A model generated the notes under the pieces. It made no database searches and was not told the DNA's origin. It worked only from the letters and a program-made list of their open reading frames with translations. A stretch of 64,000 bases of DNA, from assembly GCF_001306915.1 (NCBI RefSeq), contig NZ_LJTC01000001.1, positions 159,887 through 223,886 on the forward strand. The letters run 5' to 3'. Below, piece after piece: positions 25,851 to 32,793 of this stretch; positions within the stretch are counted from its first letter, which is position 1, and each line of letters begins with the position of its first letter. The translations under genes and the position numbers were made by a program. This stretch comes from Pseudoalteromonas lipolytica. Lineage in GTDB: Bacteria > Pseudomonadota > Gammaproteobacteria > Enterobacterales > Alteromonadaceae.

Positions 25851-27842
25851 ATGCCATCACGCAAAGAACTTGCAAATGCTATTCGCGTCTTATCAATGGA
25901 CGCAGTACAACAGGCCAAATCTGGTCACCCTGGCGCCCCTATGGGCATGGCAGATATCGCAGAAGTACTATGGCGCGATTATCTAAAGCACAATCCAACG
26001 AATCCAGAGTGGGCAGACCGAGATCGATTTATTCTTTCGAATGGCCACGGTTCAATGCTGATCTATTCTCTACTGCACTTAAGTGGCTATGACTTACCAC
26101 TAGAGGAAATTAAAAACTTCCGTCAAATGCACTCAAAAACACCGGGTCACCCAGAGTATGGATATGCACCAGGTATTGAGACTACTACGGGTCCATTAGG
26201 TCAAGGGATCACAAATGCAGTGGGCATGGCAATTGCCGAAAAAGCGCTAGCTGCACAGTTTAACCGTGAAGGCCACGATATTGTTGATCACTTCACGTAT
26301 GCATTCATGGGTGATGGCTGTTTAATGGAAGGTATTTCACACGAAGCCTGTTCATTAGCCGGTACATTAGGCCTAGGTAAACTAGTTGCGTTTTGGGATG
26401 ACAACGGCATCTCAATTGATGGTGAAGTAGAAGGTTGGTTCAGCGATGACACACCAGCGCGCTTCAAAGCATACGGCTGGCACGTAGTTAGCGATGTTGA
26501 TGGTCATAACCCTGATGCAATTCGCGCCGCTATCGAAGAAGCGCGTAGCATTACTGATAAGCCATCATTAATCTGTTGTAAAACAGTGATTGGTTATGGT
26601 TCACCTAATAAATCAGGTAGCCATGATTGTCACGGTGCACCACTAGGTGAAGACGAAATTAAAGCATCTCGTGAGTTCCTTGGTTGGACTGGCGATGCAT
26701 TCGAAATCCCAGCTGATATCTATAGCGAGTGGGATGGCAAAGAAAAAGGTAAGCAACTAGAAGCAAGCTGGGACGAAAAATTTGCAGCTTATGAAAGTGC
26801 ATACCCTGAACTTGCTGCTGAGTTTAAGCGCCGTACAAACGGTGAGCTACCGGCAGATTGGGCTGAAAAGTCACAAGCTTACATCGAAGAGCTACAAGCA
26901 AATCCTGCAAACCCTGCAACACGTAAAGCATCACAAAATGCATTAAACGCGTTTGGTCCTTTACTACCAGAATTCATGGGTGGCTCTGCTGACCTTGCTG
27001 GTTCTAACTTAACACTTTGGGATGGCTCAAAAGGCCTAGAAGCTAACGATGCTAGCGGTAACTACATTTTCTACGGTGTACGTGAATTTGGTATGTCAGC
27101 GATTATGAATGGTATTGCACTACATAAAGGCTTTATTCCTTACGGTGCTACATTCTTAATGTTCATGGAATACGCACGTAACGCAGTACGTATGGCGGCA
27201 TTAATGAAGCAGCCAAGCATCTTCGTATACACGCACGATTCAATTGGTTTAGGTGAAGATGGTCCGACGCACCAACCAGTAGAGCAAATCGCAAGCATGC
27301 GATTAACGCCTAACTTAGTTAACTGGCGCCCATGTGACCAAGTTGAGTCTGCGATTGCATGGCAACAAGCTATTGAGCGTAAAGACGGCCCAACATCACT
27401 GATTTTCACTCGCCAAGGCCTTGAGCAACAAACGCGTACTGCACAGCAGTTAGCCGATGTGAAAAAAGGTGGTTACGTACTTAGCTGTGACGGTGAACCA
27501 GAGCTTATCCTTATTGCAACAGGTTCTGAAGTACAGCTTGCACAAGATGCCGCTGCAGAACTTCGTTCACAAGGTAAAAAAGTACGTGTGGTATCTATGC
27601 CTTCAACTGATTTATTTGATGAGCAAGACGTTGCATATAAAGAAAGCGTACTACCAGCAAGCGTAACACGCCGCGTAGCAATCGAAGCGGGCATCGCAGA
27701 CTACTGGTACAAATACGTAGGTCTAAATGGTGCAGTAGTCGGCATGACGACATTCGGTGAGTCAGCACCTGCAGGCGAGCTATTCAAGCACTTTGGTTTC
27801 ACTGTTGAAAACATCGTAAACAAAGCAAACGCCTTGTTCTAA
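25851..27842 (+). CDS. tkt: Transketolase
   Basis: Transketolase moves two-carbon units between sugar phosphates in the pentose phosphate pathway using thiamine diphosphate. The 663-residue protein has [18 protein letters not shown] near the start, the cofactor motif [13 protein letters not shown], the pyrimidine domain with [19 protein letters not shown] and [18 protein letters not shown], and a C-terminal domain. GGAG lies upstream of the ATG. In many gammaproteobacteria epd-pgk-fba follow; here a terminator comes directly after, so it is transcribed alone. Confidence 0.97.
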   Translation: MPSRKELANAIRVLSMDAVQQAKSGHPGAPMGMADIAEVLWRDYLKHNPTNPEWADRDRFILSNGHGSMLIYSLLHLSGYDLPLEEIKNFRQMHSKTPGHPEYGYAPGIETTTGPLGQGITNAVGMAIAEKALAAQFNREGHDIVDHFTYAFMGDGCLMEGISHEACSLAGTLGLGKLVAFWDDNGISIDGEVEGWFSDDTPARFKAYGWHVVSDVDGHNPDAIRAAIEEARSITDKPSLICCKTVIGYGSPNKSGSHDCHGAPLGEDEIKASREFLGWTGDAFEIPADIYSEWDGKEKGKQLEASWDEKFAAYESAYPELAAEFKRRTNGELPADWAEKSQAYIEELQANPANPATRKASQNALNAFGPLLPEFMGGSADLAGSNLTLWDGSKGLEANDASGNYIFYGVREFGMSAIMNGIALHKGFIPYGATFLMFMEYARNAVRMAALMKQPSIFVYTHDSIGLGEDGPTHQPVEQIASMRLTPNLVNWRPCDQVESAIAWQQAIERKDGPTSLIFTRQGLEQQTRTAQQLADVKKGGYVLSCDGEPELILIATGSEVQLAQDAAAELRSQGKKVRVVSMPSTDLFDEQDVAYKESVLPASVTRRVAIEAGIADYWYKYVGLNGAVVGMTTFGESAPAGELFKHFGFTVENIVNKANALF

Positions 27843-27862
27843 GCTTAAGCCGCTAAAATTTT

Positions 27863-27898
27863 AAAGCCCGCCCTGTATAGCACAGCGCGGGCTTTTTT
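27863..27898 (+). terminator. Terminator of tkt
   Basis: AAAGCCCGC (27863-27871) pairs with GCGGGCTTT (27887-27895), followed by TTT. An inner stem CTGT/ACAG extends the hairpin. Confidence 0.85.
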
Positions 27899-27909
27899 GT
27901 GTTTGACTG

Positions 27910-27941
27910 GTAGGTTGGGTAGAACGGAGTGAAACCCAACG
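27910..27941 (+). repeat. REP-like element with GTAG head
   Basis: GTAG (27910-27913) is followed at once by GTTGGGT, which pairs with ACCCAAC (27934-27940). A GTAG/GTRG tetranucleotide before a short hairpin is the known architecture of REP elements moved by RAYT (TnpA-REP) proteins. No RAYT gene is in the window. Confidence 0.6.
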
Positions 27942-27946
27942 GTTTT

Positions 27947-27974
27947 AGCTCTCAGCCGTCAGCCATCAGCTTTA
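27947..27974 (+). repeat. Heptad repeat tract (4 units)
   Basis: Read in sevens: AGCTCTC, AGCCGTC, AGCCATC, AGCTTTA. It lies between two REP-like hairpins. Confidence 0.65.
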
Positions 27975-27987
27975 AAAACCCCTCACC

Positions 27988-28011
27988 GTAGGCGTGAAAT
28001 TTATTTCGCGC
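27988..28011 (+). repeat. REP-like element with GTAG head, second sequence class
   Basis: GTAG (27988-27991) precedes a 9-bp stem (GCGTGAAAT 27992-28000 with ATTTCGCGC 28003-28011, one G-U pair). The head is the same as at 27910 but the stem differs. The remaining bases up to the gene at 28133 show nothing I can name. Confidence 0.55.
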
Positions 28012-28132
28012 TGAAATTGTGTCTAGCTATTAACCAATAGCTTTGATATTGATAGGCTATAAAAGAAGCAAAAAAAGCCGCGATAAAACGCATATTTGTT
28101 TTTTTACTTATATTTTCTGCTCAAGGATGGTT

Positions 28133-28555
28133 ATGAAAAGTTATCCAAAAGTGTTGGACCCAAATAAAGTCGGCGAATATGCTGGTTTGGCAAAATCTGG
28201 TGGTGGTTACGTGTGGGATGAGGTACTTGAATATCGAGTTTGGTGCCACCCTCATAACGGTGCTCCTGATTTAGAAGAGGGGAGCGATTATTACTATGCT
28301 TTCGAGACTTACAAAGAAGCACTGGAATGCAGTAATGACATACTTGGAGCTGAAGAGCCACTAGCATTAATTCTCCAGCGTGAATATATAGATGAGCCAT
28401 CAACAGGCCAGTATAAGCATGTGAAAGAAGAAAGGATCACAGAATGGCCAGTACAATTTCTTGAGCGGCCAAGAAGAACCGAATCGACTATTCCCAATTT
28501 TATGTCTGTTGATGCACCAGAAAATAAACTGGATATCATTCGTGGTATTGCTTAA
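28133..28555 (+). CDS. Conserved hypothetical protein, 140 residues
   Basis: A soluble protein beginning MKSYPKVLDPNKVGEYAGLAK with GYVWDEVLEYRVWCHP, DYYYAFETYKEALE, EEPLALILQREYIDEP and WPVQFLERPRR segments. I recognise it as one of a widespread bacterial family that databases sometimes label GNAT acetyltransferase, but I see no acetyl-CoA-binding Q/RxxGxG/A motif, so I do not assign that activity. The frame extends upstream to an ATG at 28043, but AAGGA lies just before the ATG chosen here. It opens a run of small genes on the plus strand, 107 bases before the next. Confidence 0.78.
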   Translation: MKSYPKVLDPNKVGEYAGLAKSGGGYVWDEVLEYRVWCHPHNGAPDLEEGSDYYYAFETYKEALECSNDILGAEEPLALILQREYIDEPSTGQYKHVKEERITEWPVQFLERPRRTESTIPNFMSVDAPENKLDIIRGIA

Positions 28556-28662
28556 TAGTAATGTAAGGAAAGATATTTGCATTAGCTACAGACACTCGCA
28601 GGTTTGTCGGGGTTACTTGTCAAACTCTTTTAGGAAAGCTTTATAAAACAGGAGCTACTTTA

Positions 28663-29022
28663 ATGTTTGGTAAAAGTTCTACAATCAGAAAGTATAAATA
28701 CAAATTAAGGCCTGCCTTAGCGAAAAGATACGGTAGCTCTGTAACGTATACAAAAGCTCAGGTTGATAAAACAATAGACGTTATGGGCTTTAATAAAAAA
28801 CACATACATTACGCATATTTTATGTACTGTGATATTGCAACTTATAAAGCTAATCTCCCTGAAGGCGAATCATTAGAGTCTATGAATAATACGATTACCA
28901 ATATATCGGGTATCGGTGTTTTAGGAGTGCTCTTAGGTTCATCAATGTTTAGTGATATAGATAGTGACTCGGACGGAGGTGGGGATGGTGGCTTCGGCGG
29001 TGGAGATGGTGGTGCATTCTAG
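28663..29022 (+). CDS. Small protein with Gly/Asp-rich tail
   Basis: The 119-residue protein has a basic N-terminus (STIRKYKYKLRPALAKRYG), a helical middle (YTKAQVDKTIDVMGF, IHYAYFMYCDIATYK) and a hydrophobic stretch GIGVLGVLLGSSMF before a low-complexity tail of Gly and Asp repeats (GGGDGGFGGGDGGAF). The N-terminal part resembles the uncharacterised DUF6559-type proteins as I remember them; this is a weak recognition. AGGAG precedes the ATG. The Gly/Asp tail is probably disordered. Function unknown. Confidence 0.65.
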   Translation: MFGKSSTIRKYKYKLRPALAKRYGSSVTYTKAQVDKTIDVMGFNKKHIHYAYFMYCDIATYKANLPEGESLESMNNTITNISGIGVLGVLLGSSMFSDIDSDSDGGGDGGFGGGDGGAF

Positions 29023-29109
29023 TTTTTGCAATTTCCAAGCTAGTATAGTCAAGGTATATAAATAACTAATCAGGGTTATCCCCAGATAGTTAGGTCGGTG
29101 TGTTTCATC

Positions 29110-29412
29110 ATGAAAAAATCACATAAAAGAATAACCTCTTTAATCTCTTCGTTAATAGGTTTGCTTGTCGGGTTCAAGCTATTGGACTTTCTAAGAAGTG
29201 ATAGATGCCTAGAGTTAAGGGGGAGTTTAACAAATTGGGGGGGGTGTGATTTTGGTGATGCAAGAGCAGAAGCAATACCGCTTGGCCTGTCCTCATTGGC
29301 TTTAGTAATTACTGTAAGCATTGTTATCTACTTCGTAGTAAATTATTTTATAAAACAAGTTTTTAAACCTTTTAAGAGATCTCAATGGAAGAACCTACAA
29401 TTTCAGCAATGA
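29110..29412 (+). CDS. Hypothetical membrane protein containing a G8 run
   Basis: The 100-residue product has two membrane segments (about 10-28 and 62-84) and a Lys/Arg-rich C-terminus (FIKQVFKPFKRSQWKNLQ). Two Cys residues lie in the loop between them. I do not recognise it. The coding sequence contains eight consecutive G residues at 29237-29244 (codons for N-W-G-G), unusual in this AT-rich DNA and prone to slippage. An ATG four codons earlier is possible. The last 28 bases overlap the next gene. Confidence 0.55.
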   Translation: MKKSHKRITSLISSLIGLLVGFKLLDFLRSDRCLELRGSLTNWGGCDFGDARAEAIPLGLSSLALVITVSIVIYFVVNYFIKQVFKPFKRSQWKNLQFQQ

Positions 29413-29810
29413 TGGAAGCATACTCTTTAGATGCTGTTGATTACGCTAAGAGTCATTTTGATATAACACTAGACTTTACGGAGTCGAGTGTTGAAAAAGT
29501 TGAACTCATAGTGTCAAAACTATATGACAGTATACCTAGGAGTTTTTTATCTAAATTGTTCTATGACAGCCCAAGTGACGATGAAATAGAAACTATCAGT
29601 AAGGTGTTAGGTGCTTACATAGGTGAAGTTTTCATCCAAGAGCACGGTGGTGTCTGAGGTTATAACGATCAATTGTTAACGTTAGGAATTCATAGTGGTG
29701 ATAACTGGCTTTTTCCATGTACAAAAGTATTTAAACGATTAACAAAGGGTGAAGAAGATAGCTTAATTTGTTTCTATGAAATAGCTAAAAAACAATCTTG
29801 GGGGTCTTGA
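29385..29810 (+). pseudogene. Conserved hypothetical gene interrupted by an in-frame TGA
   Basis: The frame from the ATG at 29385 runs 90 codons to a TGA at 29655-29657, then continues in the same frame for 50 more sense codons to the TGA at 29808-29810. The first part (AYSLDAVDYAKSHFDITLDF, LGAYIGEVFIQEHGG) and the second (GDNWLFPCTKVFKRL, KGEEDSLICFYEIAKK) both look like one protein family I recall, in which an aromatic residue such as Trp follows the HGG region. TGG to TGA is a one-base change. Reading on would give 141 residues. It is either a recent pseudogene, a truncated product, or read through. Start has AGAG upstream and overlaps the preceding gene. Confidence 0.6.
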
Positions 29811-29924
29811 TTTACTTCATACGAAGATAACAAAATCTATACTTCTTAAAACAATGAGAATTGCAATTTATTACAGCTCAGAATTCATGACTCTGCATAG
29901 ATACTCTTTCTCGTAGTGTTTAAC

Positions 29925-29948
29925 TTGACGCGCTAAAGCACGACCTAC
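29925..29948 (-). repeat. REP-like element with GTAG head (minus strand), third class
   Basis: On the minus strand GTAG (complement of 29945-29948) precedes GTCGTGCT, which pairs with AGCGCG (stem 29929-29934 with 29937-29942 on the plus strand, one G-U). It lies in the 270-base gap between the broken gene and ppnP. Confidence 0.5.
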
Positions 29949-29972
29949 CACAATTGCACGAGCTGCTCAAAA

Positions 29973-29992
29973 CTGACAGCTTACAGCTAGCC
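29973..29992 (+). repeat. Short heptad repeat tract
   Basis: CTGACAG, CTTACAG, CTAGCC: about 2.8 units of the same 7-base pattern, next to a REP-like hairpin. Weak on its own. Confidence 0.35.
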
Positions 29993-30083
29993 AGACTTGA
30001 TTATTTCTCACCCAGCTCCCCTTGAATGCTAAACAGACAACTGGCACTGTCTGTAACTTAATAACAAAACAACAGGAGTGAGG

Positions 30084-30395
30084 ATGTCTCAGTTTGATAA
30101 TGTAAGTGTGCTGAAAAAAGCCAATGTGTATTTTGACGGTAAAGTGTCTAGCCGTACTGTGGTATTTGCTGATGGCAGCACGAAGACGTTAGGCTTTATG
30201 CAACCGGGTGAGTTTGAGTTTGCTACGAGTAAAAAAGAGTTGATGGAGCTTAACGGTGGCAGTTGGCAAGTGCTATTACCCGGTGAGAGCGAATGGCAAA
30301 CGATGCAAGCTGGAGAGTCTTTTACCGTTGATGCAAATGTTACCTTTCTAGTAAAGGTCAGCGAATTTGCTGATTATTGTTGTTCGTACAGTTAA
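30084..30395 (+). CDS. ppnP: Pyrimidine/purine nucleoside phosphorylase PpnP
   Basis: The 103-residue protein is a small cupin of the PpnP/YaiE family that splits nucleosides to base and ribose-1-phosphate with broad specificity. It has the family motifs [44 protein letters not shown], and ends in [20 protein letters not shown] lies 5 bases before the ATG; a GTG two codons earlier is possible. It is transcribed alone with its own terminator. Confidence 0.92.
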   Translation: MSQFDNVSVLKKANVYFDGKVSSRTVVFADGSTKTLGFMQPGEFEFATSKKELMELNGGSWQVLLPGESEWQTMQAGESFTVDANVTFLVKVSEFADYCCSYS

Positions 30396-30417
30396 TGAGC
30401 AGTTGTTAACCTCTCTG

Positions 30418-30442
30418 AAAAGCCCGTGTGATGCGGGCTTTT
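30418..30442 (+). terminator. Terminator of ppnP
   Basis: AAAAGCCCG pairs with CGGGCTTTT around TGTGATG, 22 bases after the stop codon. Confidence 0.8.
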
Positions 30443-30577
30443 GCATATTTTATCCGCAACGCATGATCTAAATCATCTGTGGTTACAATCAATTACTAAT
30501 TATCTGCAATTTTCGCTTGTGTTAATTCAATTCGCCCCCAATACTAACTGTGAGGTAACAAGAAAAAAGGATACCCT

Positions 30578-30934
30578 ATGAAGATTAATATTTCTGGTCA
30601 TCATGTTGACGTTACTGAGGCTGTTAGAGCTCATATCAACGAGAAGTTCTCGAAAATTGCTAGCCATTTTCCATCATTAATATCACTCGATATTATTCTT
30701 TCAAAAGAACACAATAAGTATCAGGCTGAGATTAGTACAACCTATGAAGGCGCACGTTTATCAGTAAAAGCTGAAGATGATGTGATGTACCCAGCTATCG
30801 CAGGTGCTGCAAAAAAACTTGATGCATCACTTAAACATCGTAAAGGGCAAATGAAAGCCAAACTACACGAAAAGCCGGTCAGTACAACTCCGGAAATTGC
30901 CCACGAAATCATTCAGGAAATGAACCTGAGCTAA
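30578..30934 (+). CDS. hpf: Ribosome hibernation promoting factor HPF/RaiA type
   Basis: The 118-residue protein is a short-form hibernation factor that binds the small ribosomal subunit and stabilises inactive ribosomes in stationary phase. It has the family start MKINISGHHVDVTEAVRAHI, the KFSKIASHF segment, the YEGARLSVKAEDDVMYPAI core and a basic stretch KKLDASLKHRKGQMKAK. Length fits the short HPF/YfiA group, not the long two-domain form. AAAGGA precedes the ATG. Terminator follows. hpf versus raiA cannot be settled from one window. Confidence 0.92.
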   Translation: MKINISGHHVDVTEAVRAHINEKFSKIASHFPSLISLDIILSKEHNKYQAEISTTYEGARLSVKAEDDVMYPAIAGAAKKLDASLKHRKGQMKAKLHEKPVSTTPEIAHEIIQEMNLS

Positions 30935-30979
30935 TTACAGAGCACTAGCCTAAGCGGCTAGACTTAAAACTAAATCTGA

Positions 30980-31014
30980 AAAAGCCAACCGTTGCGAAAC
31001 GCTTGGCTTTTTTG
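30980..31014 (+). terminator. Terminator of hpf
   Basis: AAAAGCCAA (30980-30988) pairs with TTGGCTTTT (31003-31011), with a short inner GCG/CGC stem and more T residues after it. Confidence 0.85.
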
Positions 31015-31026
31015 GTTTTAATATTT

Positions 31027-31061
31027 AGCCGTCAGCTGTCAGATTGAAGTTCCAAAAGTTA
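31027..31061 (+). repeat. Heptad repeat tract (about 5 units)
   Basis: AGCCGTC, AGCTGTC, AGATTGA, AGTTCCA, AAAGTTA: AG recurs every 7 bases, decaying to the right. Confidence 0.6.
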
Positions 31062-31104
31062 GCGAGTTGCTAGGGGAAAAAGTAAAGTTTGCGAGATACG
31101 AGAC

Positions 31105-31125
31105 GTAGGCGGCGTTTTAACGCCG
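31105..31125 (+). repeat. REP-like element with GTAG head, fourth class
   Basis: GTAG (31105-31108) precedes a perfect 7-bp stem CGGCGTT (31110-31116) / AACGCCG (31119-31125). Confidence 0.6.
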
Positions 31126-31136
31126 AACAAACATGG

Positions 31137-31171
31137 AGATATCAGATATCAGTCGTTAAAAGTCAGATTTT
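31137..31171 (+). repeat. Heptad repeat tract (5 units)
   Basis: AGATATC, AGATATC, AGTCGTT, AAAAGTC, AGATTTT. Together with 31027-31061 it brackets a REP-like hairpin. Confidence 0.6.
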
Positions 31172-31212
31172 AAAAACAATGGCTTGACACAAGTGGTTGG
31201 CAGTCTAGTGTT

Positions 31213-31364
31213 GCTAACTTGCTAACTTGCTAACTTGCTAACTTGCTAACTTGCTAACTTGCTAACTTGCTAACTTGCTAACTTGCTAACTTGCTAACTT
31301 GCTAACTTGCTAACTTGCTAACTTGCTAACTTGCTAACTTGCTAACTTGCTAACTTGCTAACTT
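31213..31364 (+). repeat. 19-copy perfect 8-bp tandem repeat (GCTAACTT)
   Basis: Nineteen consecutive identical copies of GCTAACTT (152 bases) with partial units at both ends. No mismatch is seen. Perfect arrays of this unit length are unstable by strand slippage, so copy number should vary. It ends 68 bases before the Nramp-like start codon, in the region expected to hold its promoter. Confidence 0.97.
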
Positions 31365-31432
31365 GCTCTGCTTCCAATCTCACCTAAAACGCTGTAAGTT
31401 GCTTGTAACTAAGAATAAAACACACACAACTT

Positions 31433-32665
31433 ATGCAATCAGCAGTATCAAATTGGCAGTCTAAATTAAATGCTTTAGGGCCGGGGATTTTAATGGCTAC
31501 AGCCGCCATTGGTGGCTCACATCTAGTAGCATCAACACAAGCCGGGTCGTTATTCGGCTGGCAGCTATTTTGGCTAATCATTGTAGTTAACGTATTGAAG
31601 TACCCATTCTTTCGATTTGGCATGGAGTACACGCTCGCGACCAAACAAAGTTTAGTTGAGGGCTACAAGCAAAAAGGACCTGGGTATTTCTATAGCTTTA
31701 TTGCGCTTAATATAGTCGCCGCCGTAGTGAATACTGCGGGGGTTTTATTATTAACGGCCAGTCTGTTGCACTATGCATTACCTGTCACAATTTCTGTAAC
31801 CTTATTATGCTGGCTGATTTTAGCTGTGTGTTTGCTTATTTTGTTGTTAGGGCATTTTAAAGCGCTCGATAATGTCTCAAAGCTCATTATGGGGCTGTTA
31901 ACGGTTACTACCTTAGCAGCGCTAGTTGTTGCTATTAATAATGGCCCAATGGCACCGGTTGACTATGTGGGGCCGTCGCCGTACGAACTTGCTATGCTCG
32001 GCTTTATGGTCGCGCTCATGGGCTGGATGCCTGCGCCTATCGAAATATCAGCAATTAGCTCACTGTGGCTAAAAGAAAAGCAGCATCAACAAGTCGTGAC
32101 AAAACAACAAGGCTTGTTTGATTTTAATTTGGGCTACTGGCTTACCGCAGCACTTGCGTTAGTGTTTTTCTCATTAGGTGTATTAGTGCAATATGGCCAA
32201 GCACAAGCAGTGCAATTAGGTGGAGTCGCCTTTGCCAAGCAGCTAATTGATATGTATGCCCTCACTATGGGCGAGTGGGCAAGGCCTCTGGTTTCAGGTA
32301 TCGCTTTTTTATGTATGTTTGGCACCACACTTACGGTACTTGACGGCTACGCCAGAACATTAAATGAGTCGCATAAACTGCTACCGATTAAACAATCTAA
32401 GCACAGTTTAAATATGTGGTTATTACTACAAGCATTTGCAGGTATGGCAGTGATTTTATTCTTTAAATCAGCCCTTGGCCCAATGCTTACTTTTGCTATG
32501 ACCCTCGCTTTTGTAACCACTCCTGTATTTGCATGGCTGAACTTTAGTTTAGTGCGCTCAGAACCCAGCATTCATCACTCACCTTTATTACGCACCCTAA
32601 GCTGGCTAGGTTTGCTTTATTTAGTGGGCTTTGCGCTGGTGTTTTTGGTTTGGAAGGGAATGTAA
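31433..32665 (+). CDS. Nramp-related transporter with non-canonical metal-site motifs
   Basis: The 410-residue membrane protein (about 11 segments) has the Nramp fold signature LGPGILMATAAIGGSHLVAS in segment 1. Nramp Mn/Fe transporters have DPGN where this has GGSH (27-30), and MPH where this has MPAP (199-202) in segment 6; the metal-binding Asp and Asn are gone while the Met is kept. The remaining helices and TQAGS match the family. It should therefore not be assumed to carry Mn2+ or Fe2+; other cations or solutes are possible. The Shine-Dalgarno is weak. The octamer array upstream may affect its expression. Confidence 0.82.
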   Translation: MQSAVSNWQSKLNALGPGILMATAAIGGSHLVASTQAGSLFGWQLFWLIIVVNVLKYPFFRFGMEYTLATKQSLVEGYKQKGPGYFYSFIALNIVAAVVNTAGVLLLTASLLHYALPVTISVTLLCWLILAVCLLILLLGHFKALDNVSKLIMGLLTVTTLAALVVAINNGPMAPVDYVGPSPYELAMLGFMVALMGWMPAPIEISAISSLWLKEKQHQQVVTKQQGLFDFNLGYWLTAALALVFFSLGVLVQYGQAQAVQLGGVAFAKQLIDMYALTMGEWARPLVSGIAFLCMFGTTLTVLDGYARTLNESHKLLPIKQSKHSLNMWLLLQAFAGMAVILFFKSALGPMLTFAMTLAFVTTPVFAWLNFSLVRSEPSIHHSPLLRTLSWLGLLYLVGFALVFLVWKGM

Positions 32666-32670
32666 ATGGG

Positions 32671-32705
32671 AGCTGTCAACTTTCAGCCGTCAGTTTATAG
32701 CTGAT
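32671..32705 (+). repeat. Heptad repeat tract (5 units)
   Basis: AGCTGTC, AACTTTC, AGCCGTC, AGTTTAT, AGCTGAT, starting 6 bases after the Nramp-like stop codon. An inverted tract lies at 32773-32793. Confidence 0.6.
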
Positions 32706-32772
32706 CGAGAAGGGGCTTAGTTATTTGTATTTATAAACAATTATAACTTTACATTCATTTCTCAGTTTTTAT

Positions 32773-32793
32773 GCTGTTTGACGGCTGATAGCT
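32773..32793 (-). repeat. Heptad repeat tract, inverted (3 units)
   Basis: On the minus strand: AGCTATC, AGCCGTC, AAACAGC. It abuts the stop codon of the VWA gene and is inverted relative to 32671-32705. Confidence 0.55.

Larger units (their letters stand above)
30935..31432. other. 498-base intergenic region made of repeats
   Basis: No gene is visible. In order it holds the hpf terminator, a heptad tract (31027-31061), a REP-like hairpin (31105-31125), a second heptad tract (31137-31171) and a 19-copy octamer array (31213-31364) that ends 68 bases before the Nramp-like gene. Confidence 0.8.

Noticed and set aside
29655..29657. Selenocysteine codon
   Set aside because: The TGA falls where I expect Trp in the family, and I see no clear SECIS-type stem-loop directly after it; a TGG to TGA change is simpler.
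31213..31364. CRISPR array
   Set aside because: The repeats are 8 bases and directly adjacent, with no unique spacers and no cas genes.
27843..31432. Prophage, integron or insertion sequence
   Set aside because: The region is repeat-rich and holds small unknown genes, but no integrase, transposase, attC site or flanking direct repeat is visible.
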